A stretch of DNA of 64,000 nt, taken from assembly GCF_950023065.1 (NCBI RefSeq), contig NC_088681.1, positions 30,848,836 through 30,912,835 of the forward strand, in the 5' to 3' direction. The translations under genes and the position numbers were made by a program. Positions 25,301-38,612 of this stretch are shown here, piece by piece. Under the pieces are notes generated by a model. It worked only from the letters and a program-made list of their open reading frames with translations. It was not told where the DNA came from and did not search any database. Source of the stretch: Planococcus citri. Taxonomy: Eukaryota > Arthropoda > Insecta > Hemiptera > Pseudococcidae. Position 1 is the stretch's first letter. Each line of letters begins with the position of its first letter.

Positions 25301-27037
25301 GTCGACATACATACGTACAAACACAGATACACTCACACAGAACAACAACTTCAGTAGAAAACCCTTTTTCGTCATTTATGCGACTCGATTCGAGGATCAA
25401 CTGTTCGTGTAATTTAATTATTCTTCGCCAGTTAATTTACACGATAAATCTTTCGCCATGGTGCGGATATACGTACCAACGTTTCCCGTGTAAACTATAC
25501 GGTATAGTCATAGGTACCCAAAGGTACTGTTTCCGCTTGTCCAATGGGATGTTTTTGACAAAAGAGTTAATTAATTTTTTTCTTCGTATAGTTTTTTATG
25601 TGGTAGTTGATAGTGCTAAGTATAGTTGTAGACTTTAAATGCGCATAAATTGACTTTTTATTTTGCACAAGTGTTTTGGTATAAGGTACCGTTTTTAGTG
25701 AAGTATTGAACCGGTTCTAATGAAGTGTTACTTGAATTATTATGGGATACAAACAAAAAGATTTTTTACATACATGAATTCGCAACAAAAAGTCGAAAAA
25801 ATATTCGTCATTTGCTTCAGTTTTCGTACTTCAAGGATCTGAAATTTCTTCAAAAAAAATTGATGTCTGCGGCCTGCCACAAATGAAAATTTGCTCATTT
25901 ATTTCTTTTAATATTAATTGCCTGAGTAGTAGGCACCTGTGTGTTTCTGAAGTTGCGTTTTTGAAAAAAAAAAATAGGAAAACCGAAGACCTATTAAATT
26001 TATTACTTGATTTTATCAATTCCTAACTGAAGAGGGAGAAAAAAGTATTTGAAATTCCAAAAAAAAAAACAACCTTCTTTAACTCAGAAAAAAAATCAGA
26101 AAATTGCAGTTAGGTGGGTAACTAATTTAATTTATGAACAAATATACCTACCTTTGTGAAAAATTTAAAAAGTTGGTAAATTTGAAAACACTATTTTTAT
26201 GATCAAAAAATAAAATACATTGAGCATTAATTTTCAATAGGTAATGAAATAACATAGGACTACCTATTTTAAACACATTTTTAATTATGAGTACCTATTT
26301 TTGGCAATTTTTGCTAAAGACCAAATATTTTCAGTTTTTCATGATTTTTTTGAATCAAACGAAGATTTTATGTCATTTTTAATTTTTATCAAGTTTTCAC
26401 AACATTTAGTGCAAATTTTGCTAAATTTTTAATTTTTGTTTTAAATTTCATTTGATTTTGGTATCTAATTTTAAAATATTTTAAAGGTTTTAAAAACGTT
26501 TTACCTGCGCTTAGGGGTGCGGTGAGGGCACTTTCTTGAGTAGCAACTCCTCGTTGACGATTTTGGGGGGGCCTTTTTTTTTTTTTTGATAAATTATGTG
26601 AATACTTACTTGCACACAGAAACAGAAGTAGATAGATGCCTCTCTAAACTTCACGACCCCCCCCCCTTATCACCTATATTTTCAAACTATTTTAAAAACG
26701 ATTATAATACCTACCAAAAAATAACAACTATTTTACCTATTTTTCCAACATTTCTAAAAAAGGAAAAAACTATCAATTTTTTCATTTCGCATAGATAAAT
26801 AGTGTTGTAAATGGCCCCCCCTAAATTTGAATAACCTCCTAAATTGGAATGCCACCCCCTCCCCCCAGTGATCAAAATAATCCCAGTATTTCCTAAAAAT
26901 CGATTAATTAGAAAAATAAAATTAAAAATATTCATTTTTTGAATAACAGTTCAAAAATCACTAAGATCAGTTATGTATTAATACATAATTAATTACTAGA
27001 AAAAATGAAAATAAACTAATAAAGTTGAAATCAAAAA
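22336..27037. other. Non-coding region
   Basis: No supportable gene. 22500-23560 and 25790-27000 are A/T-homopolymer rich. 23570-25700 is CpG-bearing and more complex. A (GGTA)n microsatellite lies within. C/G runs near 26655, 26815 and 26865 flank the hAT transposase fragment and may be parts of its decayed ends. Confidence 0.45.
23343..23386. repeat. (GGTA)n microsatellite
   Basis: About ten tandem GGTA-type units with two base changes. Confidence 0.9.
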
Positions 27038-27331
27038 TCATTTTCTCAACAATATTCGACTGTACCCACTCGATGATCCTGCAGACATTTCAATTATCTC
27101 ATCATTCGATAATTCATTAAAAATGTCGCTTTTGGAAGCCAAGATCATAATCTCAGAGAGCCATTTATCCACCATTGTAGAACGAATCGGATTTTTAATA
27201 ATATTTTCTTTGCTGAAGGCTTTCTCTGCAGAACAATTCATTACAGCAAGTGTGACTAAAATTTTAAGTATCACTGTCAAGTACTTGAGTGTGTGGCGAA
27301 TGTGGCGATATAGAATTTTTTTTTTGTGCAA
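27038..27331 (-). pseudogene. hAT transposase C-terminal fragment
   Basis: The 97-codon frame holds ILVTLAVMNCSAEKAFS, then IIKNPIRSTMVDKWLSEIMI and a DIFNELSNDEIIE acidic end. This is the layout of the hAT C-terminal dimerisation domain, in which an A-E-[RK]-x-F-S motif is followed by [IL]K-N-x-x-R-S-T-M, a W/R-L block and a D-I-I-x-x-F tail, as in ZMYM-like and domesticated hAT proteins. The rest of the transposase (BED finger and RNase H-like catalytic residues) is absent: upstream sequence becomes unrelated A/T-rich DNA. The first ATG is not a real start. It appears to be a remnant of an autonomous hAT, with no sign of domestication. Confidence 0.75.
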
Positions 27332-30300
27332 TAAAAACTCAAAATTGTTGATAATATGGACATTTTTGTAATTTTAAAAAAACGTAATATTGAGCCCGAA
27401 AATAGGAAAAAATGAGGTTCGAATTTTGAAAAAATGGGGGGGCACTAATCCTGGGAGTGTACTTTAATGATTTTTGTACAACTTCCGTTCGATTTTACCA
27501 TTTTAAAAATTCCACCAATCAGTTTTTTATGATTTTCATTGATTAACTTTTAATAATTTTATAATATTTTAACTCCAATATTTTTATGCCATTTTAACAT
27601 GTTTTCAGGGTGTTTTGTTCAGTGTGTAATTTTTAGTGAATTTTTGCCAAATTTAATGAAATTTCATGAGTTTTGATTTTAATGTTTTTCAAAATGTTAT
27701 GCAATATTCCAACATGTTTTAATGACATTCCGTGTAATTTTATGAAAAATTCCAAGCATAAAAGTTCATTAGTTGTTGATGATTTTTAATGATTATAATG
27801 ATGTTTTAGTGTTTTTGCACCATTTTAATACCTACCTTGGTCAATTTCATCTCAATTTGGAGTTTTTCAATGTCGAAACTGATATTTTTTCAAGAGGAAA
27901 GGGAACATTCTGAAAATATGTAGGTATTAGTTCAAAAAAATAAGTTCTATAAAAGGAAAACATAATATATGTATTTGATATGAGAACTTACAGGTTGAGG
28001 ATGGATAAAAAAAAATTGATGCGTTTTCTTTTCTCAACTTCCGACTCTCATTAAGCCCATCGCTTGAATCCGCAATTTGTGCCTTAAAATCCTCAAAATC
28101 AGAATTTGACCATGCTTCTAAATTAGGTACCTACTTGATATAGTAAATATTCGTACCGAACTACATACTTTATTTTAAAAAAACGTTCTGCCCAAGTTTT
28201 ATTTTCAAAAGTTTTATCATGATTCCGTAACAAGAAAAAAGTCTCAAAAACAGCAGAAAAATTCTCGAAACAATTAACAAACAAAACAAATTCAAAAAAT
28301 GAATAAAAATACAACAGAAAACCGAAAAACTGAATTTTAGGTGCAGAGCTTCCTTTTAAAACTTTTAAATTTTATAGCCTTGTTTGTTAAAAAAAAAAAA
28401 AAAAATTAAAAAGAACTCAAAATGTAACCAAATTTGAATAGATGAGCGAAATTGAGTTTTTATTTTCCTCTATAGTTTTCACATTTTAAATCAATTGAGG
28501 GTGGTTTCGAACTCTTTTGAAACCTGCAGTAGACTGCTAGATTTTTCGATTTTAAAAAAGAAAAAAAATAAGGATTTTTAGAATGAATGTCTTCGTGATC
28601 CAATCGATCAATTCAGGTCCATATCCATATTTTTTAAATCCATTTTGACTCGTTCAAATTCGAAATTTTCTTTAGAAGTTTCTTTAATGGAAAAAAAATA
28701 AAATTTTGCCATTTACCTGCTTACAAAATATATTTACGCAAAAAACTAGAAATTAATTCGTAGGTAACCAATTTTCAATCTAAGAAATCCATTAATGAGT
28801 CTTTGAGCTATTCTGGAACCTCCAGCGGATTTTTGAATTTTTCAGTTCTCAGATACAAGGTCAAGATGATAGACTTGGTCCTGAGAAAACGATCTTTGAA
28901 CATTTTTGATAGGTTGTACACTTATATTGATCGTATTTCTGAGTTCATTATAGCTGCTGAATTTCATTCCGGCTTTTTTGATGACAATTTTTCCAACACT
29001 GGAAAGTCAGAGAATTCGCTGGGGGGGCTCCAGAACTGGTCGAAACCATCATCAACTGATTTGGAAGGCTGGAAATTGGATATAACCCAGATTTAAGCTT
29101 TCTTTGTACATAAATTTCGCCAAGATTTGAGTTTTTATAGAGAAATGAGTCAAATATAAATTTTCAAAAATTCGAAAAATTATATTCATCATCTGAAATA
29201 TGGCCTGTAAAAGTAGTAAGTTTTGTATACTTCTTCGATTTTTCTTGCATGTTCCAAAACATTTAAAATTCTCTTTTGCAACATTTTAAATGCTAAAAAA
29301 AGCACTCCTGGCGCATAACTCATGATTGAATTTTTATGTTAAATATTTCAATTTTTCTCCAAGAAACACACATTATTTATTCAAAGAGCTGGACCACCGA
29401 GCCATAGTAATGATCAAATACTCTACTCTTCTATAAAAACCATCTTCATATTTTTTATTCATTCCACTTTTATTGTCCTTTTTTCCAGGTTTCATTTTAC
29501 CTACTCGCGTCAGTTCGTTTAAACATGCACTCTGGAGTAATTTGGGTTTTTAATTTCTAACTGATGTAAATTTTGTATTTTTGGCAAGTTGTCAAAAAAA
29601 TTACATGGTACACATTCCATTTATGAACACACAGTGTCTTGTGATTTTTCAATACCTACTTACAATTAGTCAATTTCCTCTTATGTACCTTACCTATCTA
29701 ATAGATTTTTTTTTACTTTCTGCGTAGTCAATATAAAATAATTGGTGTAGCTACAACAATTAGGCTAAGGTTGAATTTTTTTATTCGGAAATTTCATCAT
29801 ACTACATTATCTACCTACTCATATTATTTTTAAATATATGTATGTATACTTAGCCGTTAAAAACAAGCAAGATTCGTTATATGTACGTGGAATATCAAGC
29901 CTACAAATACGAGTAGATATACTTTATAAAAATACAATATCATATGCCACATATAAACATCGCAATTTTAATTCAACCCCCGAAAATAAAAGTGAAAACC
30001 AGAAAATACCCCTTTAAGATCCCCACCACTGGAAAACTCTACGCATTACAACTCGAAGTCGGCGTTTCAAAACCAACCAATCGTTTTCACCAAAAGTTAC
30101 GTGCAGCTGGAAATGAAATTACGTTATACGTTATAACGTAGCTGCGAAACCGCCGAGCTTTTTCTATTTAAAGGTGGGGTCACGAAAGGTTAACCAATGA
30201 ACAATGAATAGCAGAACGCGCACGTCAGATATCGACTTTATACGGCAACCTCTGAGACCTTTTGTCCATTAGAAAGTTTACCACATTTAACGTAACAACC

Positions 30301-32817
30301 CCCAATCCATACGTCAAAACTTTGCTTTCGCGATGAATTTGTGAGGAAACTCGACGCCGCGCCGGCGAACTTTCTCTCGCGTACAAATACCATCGCAACT
30401 AAATTAAACATGTCACTGGTACTTGGTACCTATACGTAGGTTTTTTACCCTCGACGAAGACAACAACACAAGCTTGGCAACAAAAATTGCTATTGTAAAA
30501 AAAAATCGATATCATTGATAAGTAGGTATCTATCGTACATGCTCGAATAATTAATGGCTTTCCATTTGCTGAGGGTTCAGAATACCGAATATCTGGGAAG
30601 AAAGGCAATAGGCGCTGATAAGCGAAAATCCGAGAATTTGTTTGAACTTCGATAACCGTACGTGTATATGTAAATTTTCCACCACATCCGAACAAAATGC
30701 TGCTAATGTAACCTACAGCAGCTTTGCTTGCTTCGTTCTTTTTTTTATTTCTACTCTTCCAGTACCAACCAGGTCAAAGATGTTATCCTAGCGGTGAAAT
30801 TTAGCGAGGTGCAGCAGCGTGTTTTCACCTCTTTTGCAAACGACACCGTAGACAAATACGTAATAAATCTTTGCTCGATAAAATAAACTTTGATTTTACC
30901 CGCCACACTCGATAAATTTACGCTTTTCTCATTTGTCTAACCAAGTTCAAATAATTCCACTTGAAAGCTCCGACGTTTCGTCGAAATCTATACGAGCGTA
31001 CATCTCGTATGTATGTATGTGTGAAGAAGCAGAAGCGGGTGAATTCGTGTAAATATAATTTTCGAATCGACTTTTCCCACTTTTTTACTTCGGCGTATTT
31101 GAGAAATTGGAGCAATCTTTCTCCGGAGTTGGTACCTATATTTTTATTTCTATGTTGTGATTGGATCTGTCGAATTATCCGCATAAAAATATAATTTTCT
31201 GAAAAAATGAATGTTCTTTTTTTTAATGGAAAAAATCTCTATTCTACCTCACAGCGTTGTTTCTGTAACAATGTCCTACTTAATTCTGATGGTGGAGTTC
31301 TGCGCCAGGAAGGTTTTTCTTCTGAGGAAGCTATCCCGAATGATCGAAAAATTTTCGATTCGGTCAAGGAAAAAAATTGATAAAGTGTCTGAAAATGTAC
31401 CTCTTGGTCAAATTCGAAGATCTGAATTTAATTTTTTGTTTTTTGACGAATTTGGTAGTAGGTAAATTTGGCAATTTGGCTCATTTTCCATGAAAAATTC
31501 AAACTTTGATCAGATTGAGGTAGAAAGCTGAAATTTGGATTAAGTATAGCCTATAGGTATACCCTGTTTTCAGTTTCCCAAATTGATTGGTGATTGTTTT
31601 GTTCTGTTCTGGTGCCCCTATATCAGATTTTAGGATTTTTCAGTTTTAAAAAAATTGACACACAATAGACCAAATATTCACATCAATGAAAATGAGTCGA
31701 AAAAATCAAAAGTTTATAATTTTTTGAAATTGTTATCATTCTCTTTTGCATTGATACTAGTCCAAACGTGAATTTCAGTCCGTTGAGTCGTCCGAAAGAG
31801 GTTCAGGGCTTCCCAAAAGGCATAATTGAATTTTTAATAGAAAAAAAAATCATAAACCGTAGAAAAAATAAACAAATTTGATCCAAATTCAGAATGATGG
31901 TGTAGTTAGGTGTCTTTCGTGAATCGTAATAACTGTATTATATAATAAAAAAATTCCAGGAAAATCGCGTTTGAAAAATTAAAGATACCTACTCATTTCA
32001 ATAAGAAGATGCACTTGAAAAAAATCAACAAATTTCCAAAAATTACCCTTTAGTGGTCTCTAGTATTCCTACGAGTTTGAAGAAAAATCGATTAAACCTG
32101 TCAGAAACGGAATTTTTACATGTAGGTAAATGTTACTCGTAATTTCGCAATTTTTGAAGGTGTTCGAGAAAATCTAACGATCTAGAATTTTTTTGCGGGG
32201 GTGTTATCTCATTAGCCAAAACTTCAAGTGTGAAAAATGAAAATTCATTTTTTGAAATATGTATTAGAAATTTTAGAAAAATCAAACTTGGGACAGAGTC
32301 AGAAAAAAAATATTCTACCTGACTGAACTTGAAAACTAGGTACTCAATAAGTGGTAGATATTCTCCGCAGGTTTTTCTTAATCCCTCAAATTGATTGGAA
32401 ACAGTTTTATGATAATTTTGGAGCCTTCAGAAAACTTTTGAGGATTTATCAGAAAACTGAAATTTTAAAAATATCTCAGAACGATTCGAAATTGCCTTAT
32501 TCAATCAATCAGCCATGGTTAAAAGTATGAAACATACCAAATTTCAGATTTCTAACTTGATTGAGCAAATTATTTGTGAAATTAAAATTTTCAAAAATTT
32601 GCTGGACCTCCAGAACGGCTCAACACAGTTTTGAACCGTACAAAATTGATTCAAACAGTCCAAAAAATAGAGTTTATGCCAAATTTCAATGTTATAGCAG
32701 CTGAGTGAAGTAAAATTATAATTTTTCTGAGCTGTGTGGCCCCATTTTTGATTTTTTTTTTAATTTTAAAAAGTTTTAAAAACTATACAAAAACGTCCAA
32801 AAAATGATAAATTTTCG
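27332..32817. other. Non-coding region with family A fragments
   Basis: No supportable gene. Family A relics lie at about 28808-28850, 29015-29070 and 32595-32640 (CTGGA..CTCCAGAACGGCTC-type cores). 29850-31200 is CpG-bearing and more complex. A 17-A run lies near 28390. Small frames (up to 98 codons) show no domain. Confidence 0.45.
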
Positions 32818-33661
32818 AAAGAGCCTTTCAGGATAAAGTAAGTGAAATCCGCACTTTCTCCAATTTTGACGAAACTCATATCCCAAATGTAAGTTTGGAT
32901 GTAAAACTATCTCAAACAATTTTATGAGTCGACCCCCTCCCCTCCCCAACCTGAGGAATGTGCTCATACGTGATCAAAATTCAAGTTCTCCGAAGGAGGT
33001 GCTCTAAAAATTTTGAACCTTTTACAGAAAATAGTCACTAGGTAAGTGCGTGTGAGCATTTTTTTTTTCAAAAAAATTTCATGTTTAGGAGCTTTTTTTG
33101 GAGGGGGGGGGGGGTTAAAAATTTCAAAAATTCATAGGAAAAAACCGGTAAGTGGCCCTTTGTGAACATTTTTCAGAAATTCAATATTTTTTGTGGAGCT
33201 CAAAAATCGATGCAACATGCTCAAAAAAATCAAAATCTTGCAAATATATGTACTTAACGTGTTTTTTCGTCATTTTTTGCCGTGTTTAGACTTTTAAGGT
33301 CAAAAATCTTGGAAGAAATAACATTTCAAGCAATTAATTTTTCCATTTTTGAGCCTCAAACACTGGTAAAAACAAATACTCCAGTGGCAAACAGCAAGTA
33401 AACTGCATTTCATGATAGAAGCATAAAATTTTGCTTGATACACAAGGACCCCAAAACAAAATTTTCAGGCTCGGGAGACATTCCTTAAACCTCATAGGAG
33501 GGTCCAAAGGGGGGCCAGCCCCCCCCCCATTTTTCAAAATTCTGGTATGGGGGTGGGCTCGAAAAAATGTTTGAGATTGTTTTACATCCAAACTAACATT
33601 TTGGGTGAGTTTCGTCAAAATTGGAAAAAGTGCGGATTTCACTTATCTTGAAAGGCTCTTT
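32818..33661. repeat. 844-bp inverted-repeat unit (arms ~125 bp)
   Basis: 32818-32945 matches the reverse complement of about 33540-33661. Both begin AAAGAGCCTTTCA and share GTGAAATCCGCACTTT, CCAATTTTGACGAAACTCA and GTTTGGATGTAAAAC. I see no clear target duplication, so an old transposon or a chance inverted duplication are both possible. Confidence 0.65.
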
Positions 33662-35944
33662 ACACCAATGGCGGCTGTAATTTGCCCATAACCAACCATC
33701 TCACCCCCCCCCTCCCACCCCGAATTCAAATTTGATCATTTCGAGACATTCTGGAACCCCCAGCACCTTCCCTCCAAAGTTTGTAAAATCCTAAATGTGC
33801 GGAAAATAACTTGAGTAAGTACCTAAAAATTGAGTTATAGCTCATACTCTTTTCTTGGTGAAATTCCAAAACCTCGCAGACATTATGAATGGTCAATCCA
33901 ATGTTAAGAAAAATGCTCCAAAACTAACAAAATTTGGCCAAACCTAACCAAACCTTTGCCTATTTCATCCCTACCGAACCTGCGGCTTCTTCCCGCTATC
34001 CAACCAAATACCCGTTAAACAAACCGGAAACATTTGCGTAGGTCTAGAAGTAGGTACACACAATACATTAGTAATAGCTTCGTAGGTACGTCAAAATCCA
34101 GCCGAGATTCTAGCCAATTCCAGCGACCACCGATCACATCACATCACGCTGAGCGCTTCATTACAACGTTCAAAAAGGCGTTACAAATCAGCTGTTCGCG
34201 GTCACTTCCGATTTTCCATCTGGCACGCGTTAAATCTTAATTAAAATCGAATTTAGGGGGTGGCAGGGATTTTTTTTTAAGTCAGCACGCGCCCACCCTA
34301 TTTGATGTTTTACACGTAATTCGTATTCAAATGATGACCCTAAAGATGACTACTACGTTGTTCGGCTCTACAGAACATGGCCAGGTGAATATTCACGCAT
34401 CGTTAAGAAAACACAGTGAATCGTTCGCGTGCTCGGTTTTTATTATTATTTCGACGACAACTAAACCAACACCGCAAGCAGGTGAAAATCCCATTGACGA
34501 TAATTAAAAAAATCAAAATATACAACCCCCGTGTTGGCATTTTTTTTTTCGAAACCACAGCTGAGTTGGCGTTGCGTCGTCAGCAACCTACGCTGTGATC
34601 AAAATTCGAAACCCATTTTGATACCTACGTATAGGTATTTTCGAATTATTCAAATTGCACGTTCGTCGCGCATTTTTACGTAGTCCATCCACGTAACATC
34701 GCTTCCGCTGCCAAATGAAATAAATGAAAAAGAAGAAGAGGAGAGAAAAAAAAACCGCGTCGACGAAGAAATACCATCTAAAGTGGCTCCTAGACCGATA
34801 CGGTTTGATGTGGCTGAACGATTACAGACGATGGGTTCAAGTCGGTAGTTTTTTTTAGCTTTGGGTTCGGTTACCTCCCTAAGCAGTAACATTCGTCAAG
34901 TGTCAAGTCAAGCTACCGCATAGGCATGCCTCCGCTGTCTCCCTCGAGACTCGCTCAATTGAGTGCTTTTTCGCTACCCCTGCCTACGCGCCATCCTATC
35001 TTGTTTTTTACGTTCCCTTCATTCTTTTTCAACTGGCGTTTGTTTTTACTTTTTTTTTTATCGCGGTACATTATCGTTCCTTCGGGAGAGCATTGCGGAC
35101 GATATCTTCCTCCCGATGACATATCCTTTATCTGTGAAAGTAGTTTATCATATTATTTTGGTTTGCTCTTCTTTACCGCAATTTTTTCCCTCGTACTTTA
35201 CCGCATGTAGACTATGGTTGTACGCCGTCACCTATTACTTTGCTCTCTCATTTCCAGACTTTTAACTTCTATAAAAAGATAATATAACCCGAGTTTATAC
35301 GCTCTCTTCGTAACCATAAATCAATAAGTCGTCGTCGACGTCGTCCTTGTCCTCGTAGAATTGTCTTTTTATTATTATTACGAGTATTATCGCAAAAACC
35401 AGCCATACAATACATATTCTTTAGTTTTATATCGATATATATGGCGTTTTAATCAACTTTTTTTTTTTTTTTTGCAAAGAGGAGAAATCGTACGAGTGGC
35501 TTGATATACGATACGATATTAGGATTGGAGCTACTTCGATTTCAGTGGCATAATTTGTCACCTATTTTGACTGTTTTTTACTGAATTGGCTGGAACAATT
35601 TTCTTTCTGGCGATCAGGCATACATTATATCTTTTTGTGCCTGGAAGAAAACATTAGTAGAGAAGAATTTTAAAAAGATTCATAAAAATTAAATCATTTT
35701 GAACATTTTTTGCCAAAAAATTTTTTTAAACATTTTCAATCCAATAAAACACCACTGAGTACACCAAATTTCGAATTTTTATTGTTTGATTTTTTGTTTC
35801 TTGACGAATTTTTGAATATTTTATGGTTGCTTTTTCATGAAAAAGATTAACATACAACCCTTAAAGGCACAGGTGAATCATAAAATGCGATGTAAAAATG
35901 CTTTCGTTATCTTGAATTAGATCAACACAAGCTATAGGTACTTA
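33662..35944. other. Non-coding region with CpG-bearing island
   Basis: No supportable gene. 33980-35350 is CpG-bearing and complex, with CGTCGTCGACGTCGTC near 35330. It is followed by a 17-T run at about 35459-35475. Frames of 80-100 codons here are low-complexity and unsupported. Confidence 0.45.
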
Positions 35945-35945
35945 C

Positions 35946-36270
35946 TGACGGGTTGATGGCCTTAAAGAGGCCAGCCATGCAGTCGGACAGACGGCCTAGA
36001 GAAGCCAGACAGACGGGTCAATGACCTTAAGGGGCTAGACGAGCAGACAGACGACCTTGGCAAGCCAGACAAGCACGCAAACAACATTGAGAAGCTATAA
36101 ACAAGTAGGTCAATGACCTTTAAAGACCAGACAGGACGACACATGACTTTGAAAAGTCAGACAGATGGGTCAATGACCTCAAGAAGCTACACAGGCAAAT
36201 GAACGAGCTTGAGAAGCAACCAGACAGGTCAATGACCTTGAGAAGCCAGACAGGTAGACCGGCAGACCCG
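35946..36270 (+). repeat. ~30-bp minisatellite carrying IR-1 nuclear-receptor palindromes
   Basis: Roughly eleven imperfect 30-bp units of the form AAGCCAGACAGACGGGTCAATGACCTTGAG. Four units keep a 13-bp inverted repeat: GGGTCAATGACCT at 36015-36027 and 36167-36179, and AGGTCAATGACCT at 36107-36119 and 36226-36238. Other units show decayed versions. Confidence 0.85.
36107..36238. promoter_or_regulatory. Candidate ecdysone-receptor (IR-1) element cluster
   Basis: AGGTCAATGACCT is a perfect inverted AGGTCA half-site pair with one spacer base, the arrangement bound by EcR/USP heterodimers (consensus RGKTCANTGAMCY). Two perfect copies (36107, 36226) and two one-base variants that still fit the consensus (36015, 36167) occur within 224 bp. 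Function is inferred from sequence alone, and no adjacent gene is visible within several kb. Confidence 0.4.
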
Positions 36271-38060
36271 AAAATGTTTTTTAAAAAATGAGGTGAGGCA
36301 GAGAGGGAAGTGATATTACAATAATTCTTGCCAATTTCGGCAGCATAAGTTTGAATTTTCAAAAATTCACCAAAAATTGAAAAATCAATTTGACTGCCAC
36401 TTATTGACGGTCTTATCAAAAAAATTCCGAATGAAATCATTGGACTCAATAAACAATTTTTTTTAGTTCAAATTGCAGAAGTATACGAGTAATAGGTCTA
36501 GTGCTATACCTAATGCCTCAACGAAATTAATAAATCATTGACCAAAAATTCATAACAGACTTACTCAAACGAAGGCGTACGTAATGCACTCGATTTTAAT
36601 CCATGTAAATTAGCAACACCCTCGCAAAAAGCAAAGCAACGCTATACACACAGTTAAAGGGCGGATAGCGAAGTCGGGGGTGTCAAACGTGTGAATTTCC
36701 TTACCACTACAGCCATTTGTCCGGGCGCGTTTATTGTTAATAAAGACACGACAAAACAACTTAATACACGTAAAAAGACGTAATGTTATTGGTTCCCAAA
36801 AAGGTACCACAAAAGCTCTTTTTCGCCTTTCTAAATTAAATTGAACGGTAACGAAAGCGTTCGAGCATTTGAATTTTACACGGAAATGTGAGCATCTGTT
36901 TTGCTCGCTTTCTCGCTTCTATTCAGATTTTATTTACAGACGCTTGCTTGTTTTGAATAGCCGGTCCCTTTAATTTTCGGTAGCGGAACTAAAATTTCTC
37001 TCGGTCGTATCTTTTTCGAATCCGTCTTTACACCGTTTTAACAGCAGATCTCTACACGCCGCGTTGACTGCATTATATTGTTGACAAAAATCCGCTTATT
37101 GCGCCATGTTTTTTTTCGCCTTTTTAACCACCGCACTCGTATACTATACTTATTATTGCGATGTGCTGCGTTCAAAAACGAAAAAAAATAATCAAGGATA
37201 AACGCTTACATAATGCTAACGCGATAAAAGTATTAGATTTTTTCATTAGCCTTTTTTTTCTTTCATTTTTTTTTTTTTCATATTCCTTTTTTAGATTCGC
37301 CTTTCTTCTTAATTAGAGTGGAATATATTAAAAGCGAATGCGCGTCTTTAGCCAAATTACAAACGAGCAAGTACATTTTTTGAGGTTTAATTTTGTAAAC
37401 TACGACGTGATTTTTTTTTCTTTTCGTATAGTCTACTTAGTAAACCGTGTCCAGAAAAATATTAATACTTCCAGCCACACGCTGTTCCTTTTTTTACAAT
37501 GTAAATACGAGAAAATTTAATAAGTTGCGTCGCTTGACGTGAACCGGCACACGGCTCTGTGGTAACAGTCTACAATTTTCCACCAAGAAATATATGCATT
37601 TTAGCAAACGAATCACGTCATTTGGAAGCTCAATATGGTACCTCAAAAAATATTGTACTTCAGCGTACAGTTCAACGGGTTCAACGAACGAGTGACGGAA
37701 GATAAAAATGAATTACATATCGAATTTTTGTACCGAATAGGAAAGCACGAAGTTGAAATAGTTGAATAGAATAAACGTTTACTTACGACGAGTACCTTAC
37801 CTACCGAGAGATCTTAGAATTTTTACTTTCGAAAGTTATATAATTTGTTTTTTGATGTTTTGGAATCTGTTGAAAAAAATACGGCAGGTAAGATAACGTA
37901 CCATTGTAATTAACTCGGTCGTGTTTTTACCTCAAGTGAAAGAAATAATTAGATAGGCATTGCACCTGCCTATTTTTTTGAAAAATTTTCCTCCCTTTTG
38001 AAAAAAGTCGTGCTAGGAGCTCCATCAAACTGAAAAAAAATCAAAAAATCTAGTTTCTTC
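36271..38060. other. Non-coding, CpG-bearing
   Basis: No supportable gene. 36540-37900 is complex and CpG-bearing with long T tracts near 37250-37290. Confidence 0.45.
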
Positions 38061-38330
38061 AAAAATTCCATTTTTTTGCGTCAAGCTACATGATGTGCTT
38101 CACAGAGACCCTCAAAACTGGAAAAATCATAAAAAGTGAAATAAAATTTAATGAAAATTTTCCACTTCTGTATCAGAATTTTTTGAAAACGTGATGCCCC
38201 TTCTTCAGAATACACTTTCCTCAGTCTCCCAAATAATCTTGGTCCGCCATGGTCACCTTGTATGAAACCCTCTCTCAGTTGGAATAAAATTTCAAAAATA
38301 TTAAAAATTGTAGTCTGCACAATTCTTTAG
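38061..38330 (-). repeat. Dispersed family B repeat copy
   Basis: On the minus strand it shows GACCATGGCGGACC, TTGGGAGACTGAGGAAAG, AAGGGGCATCA and ATTCTGATACAGAAGTGG, in the order of the 160-bp unit at 6.3-7.0 kb. A 79-codon frame inside it is a by-product. Confidence 0.6.
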
Positions 38331-38612
38331 AAAATTATTATTTGGCAGGATCCTTTTAAAATAAAGAAAGAATTCGCCAAGCCTATCAGTTTCAGGAGGT
38401 AAGAGAGACCCTTTGAAAGGATAGAGCATCGTTGGAGTAAATTAAAGCACCCAGTGTGGACGCTAGAGCAGCCCGCTCATCCACCTTTGAAAAAAAAAAC
38501 TTTGGTAGGGCTGGCAAAACAATAGCTCAACCAGATGTAGCTGAAATCAGCAAAGATTATGTTAAAGGATACCTATAGAGTATTGCCTGTTTAACAATGA
38601 CCATGCCAATTT

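Noticed and set aside
34926..35265. Two overlapping ~95-100-codon frames
   Set aside because: Phe/Leu-rich low-complexity translations of T-rich DNA, overlapping in two frames.
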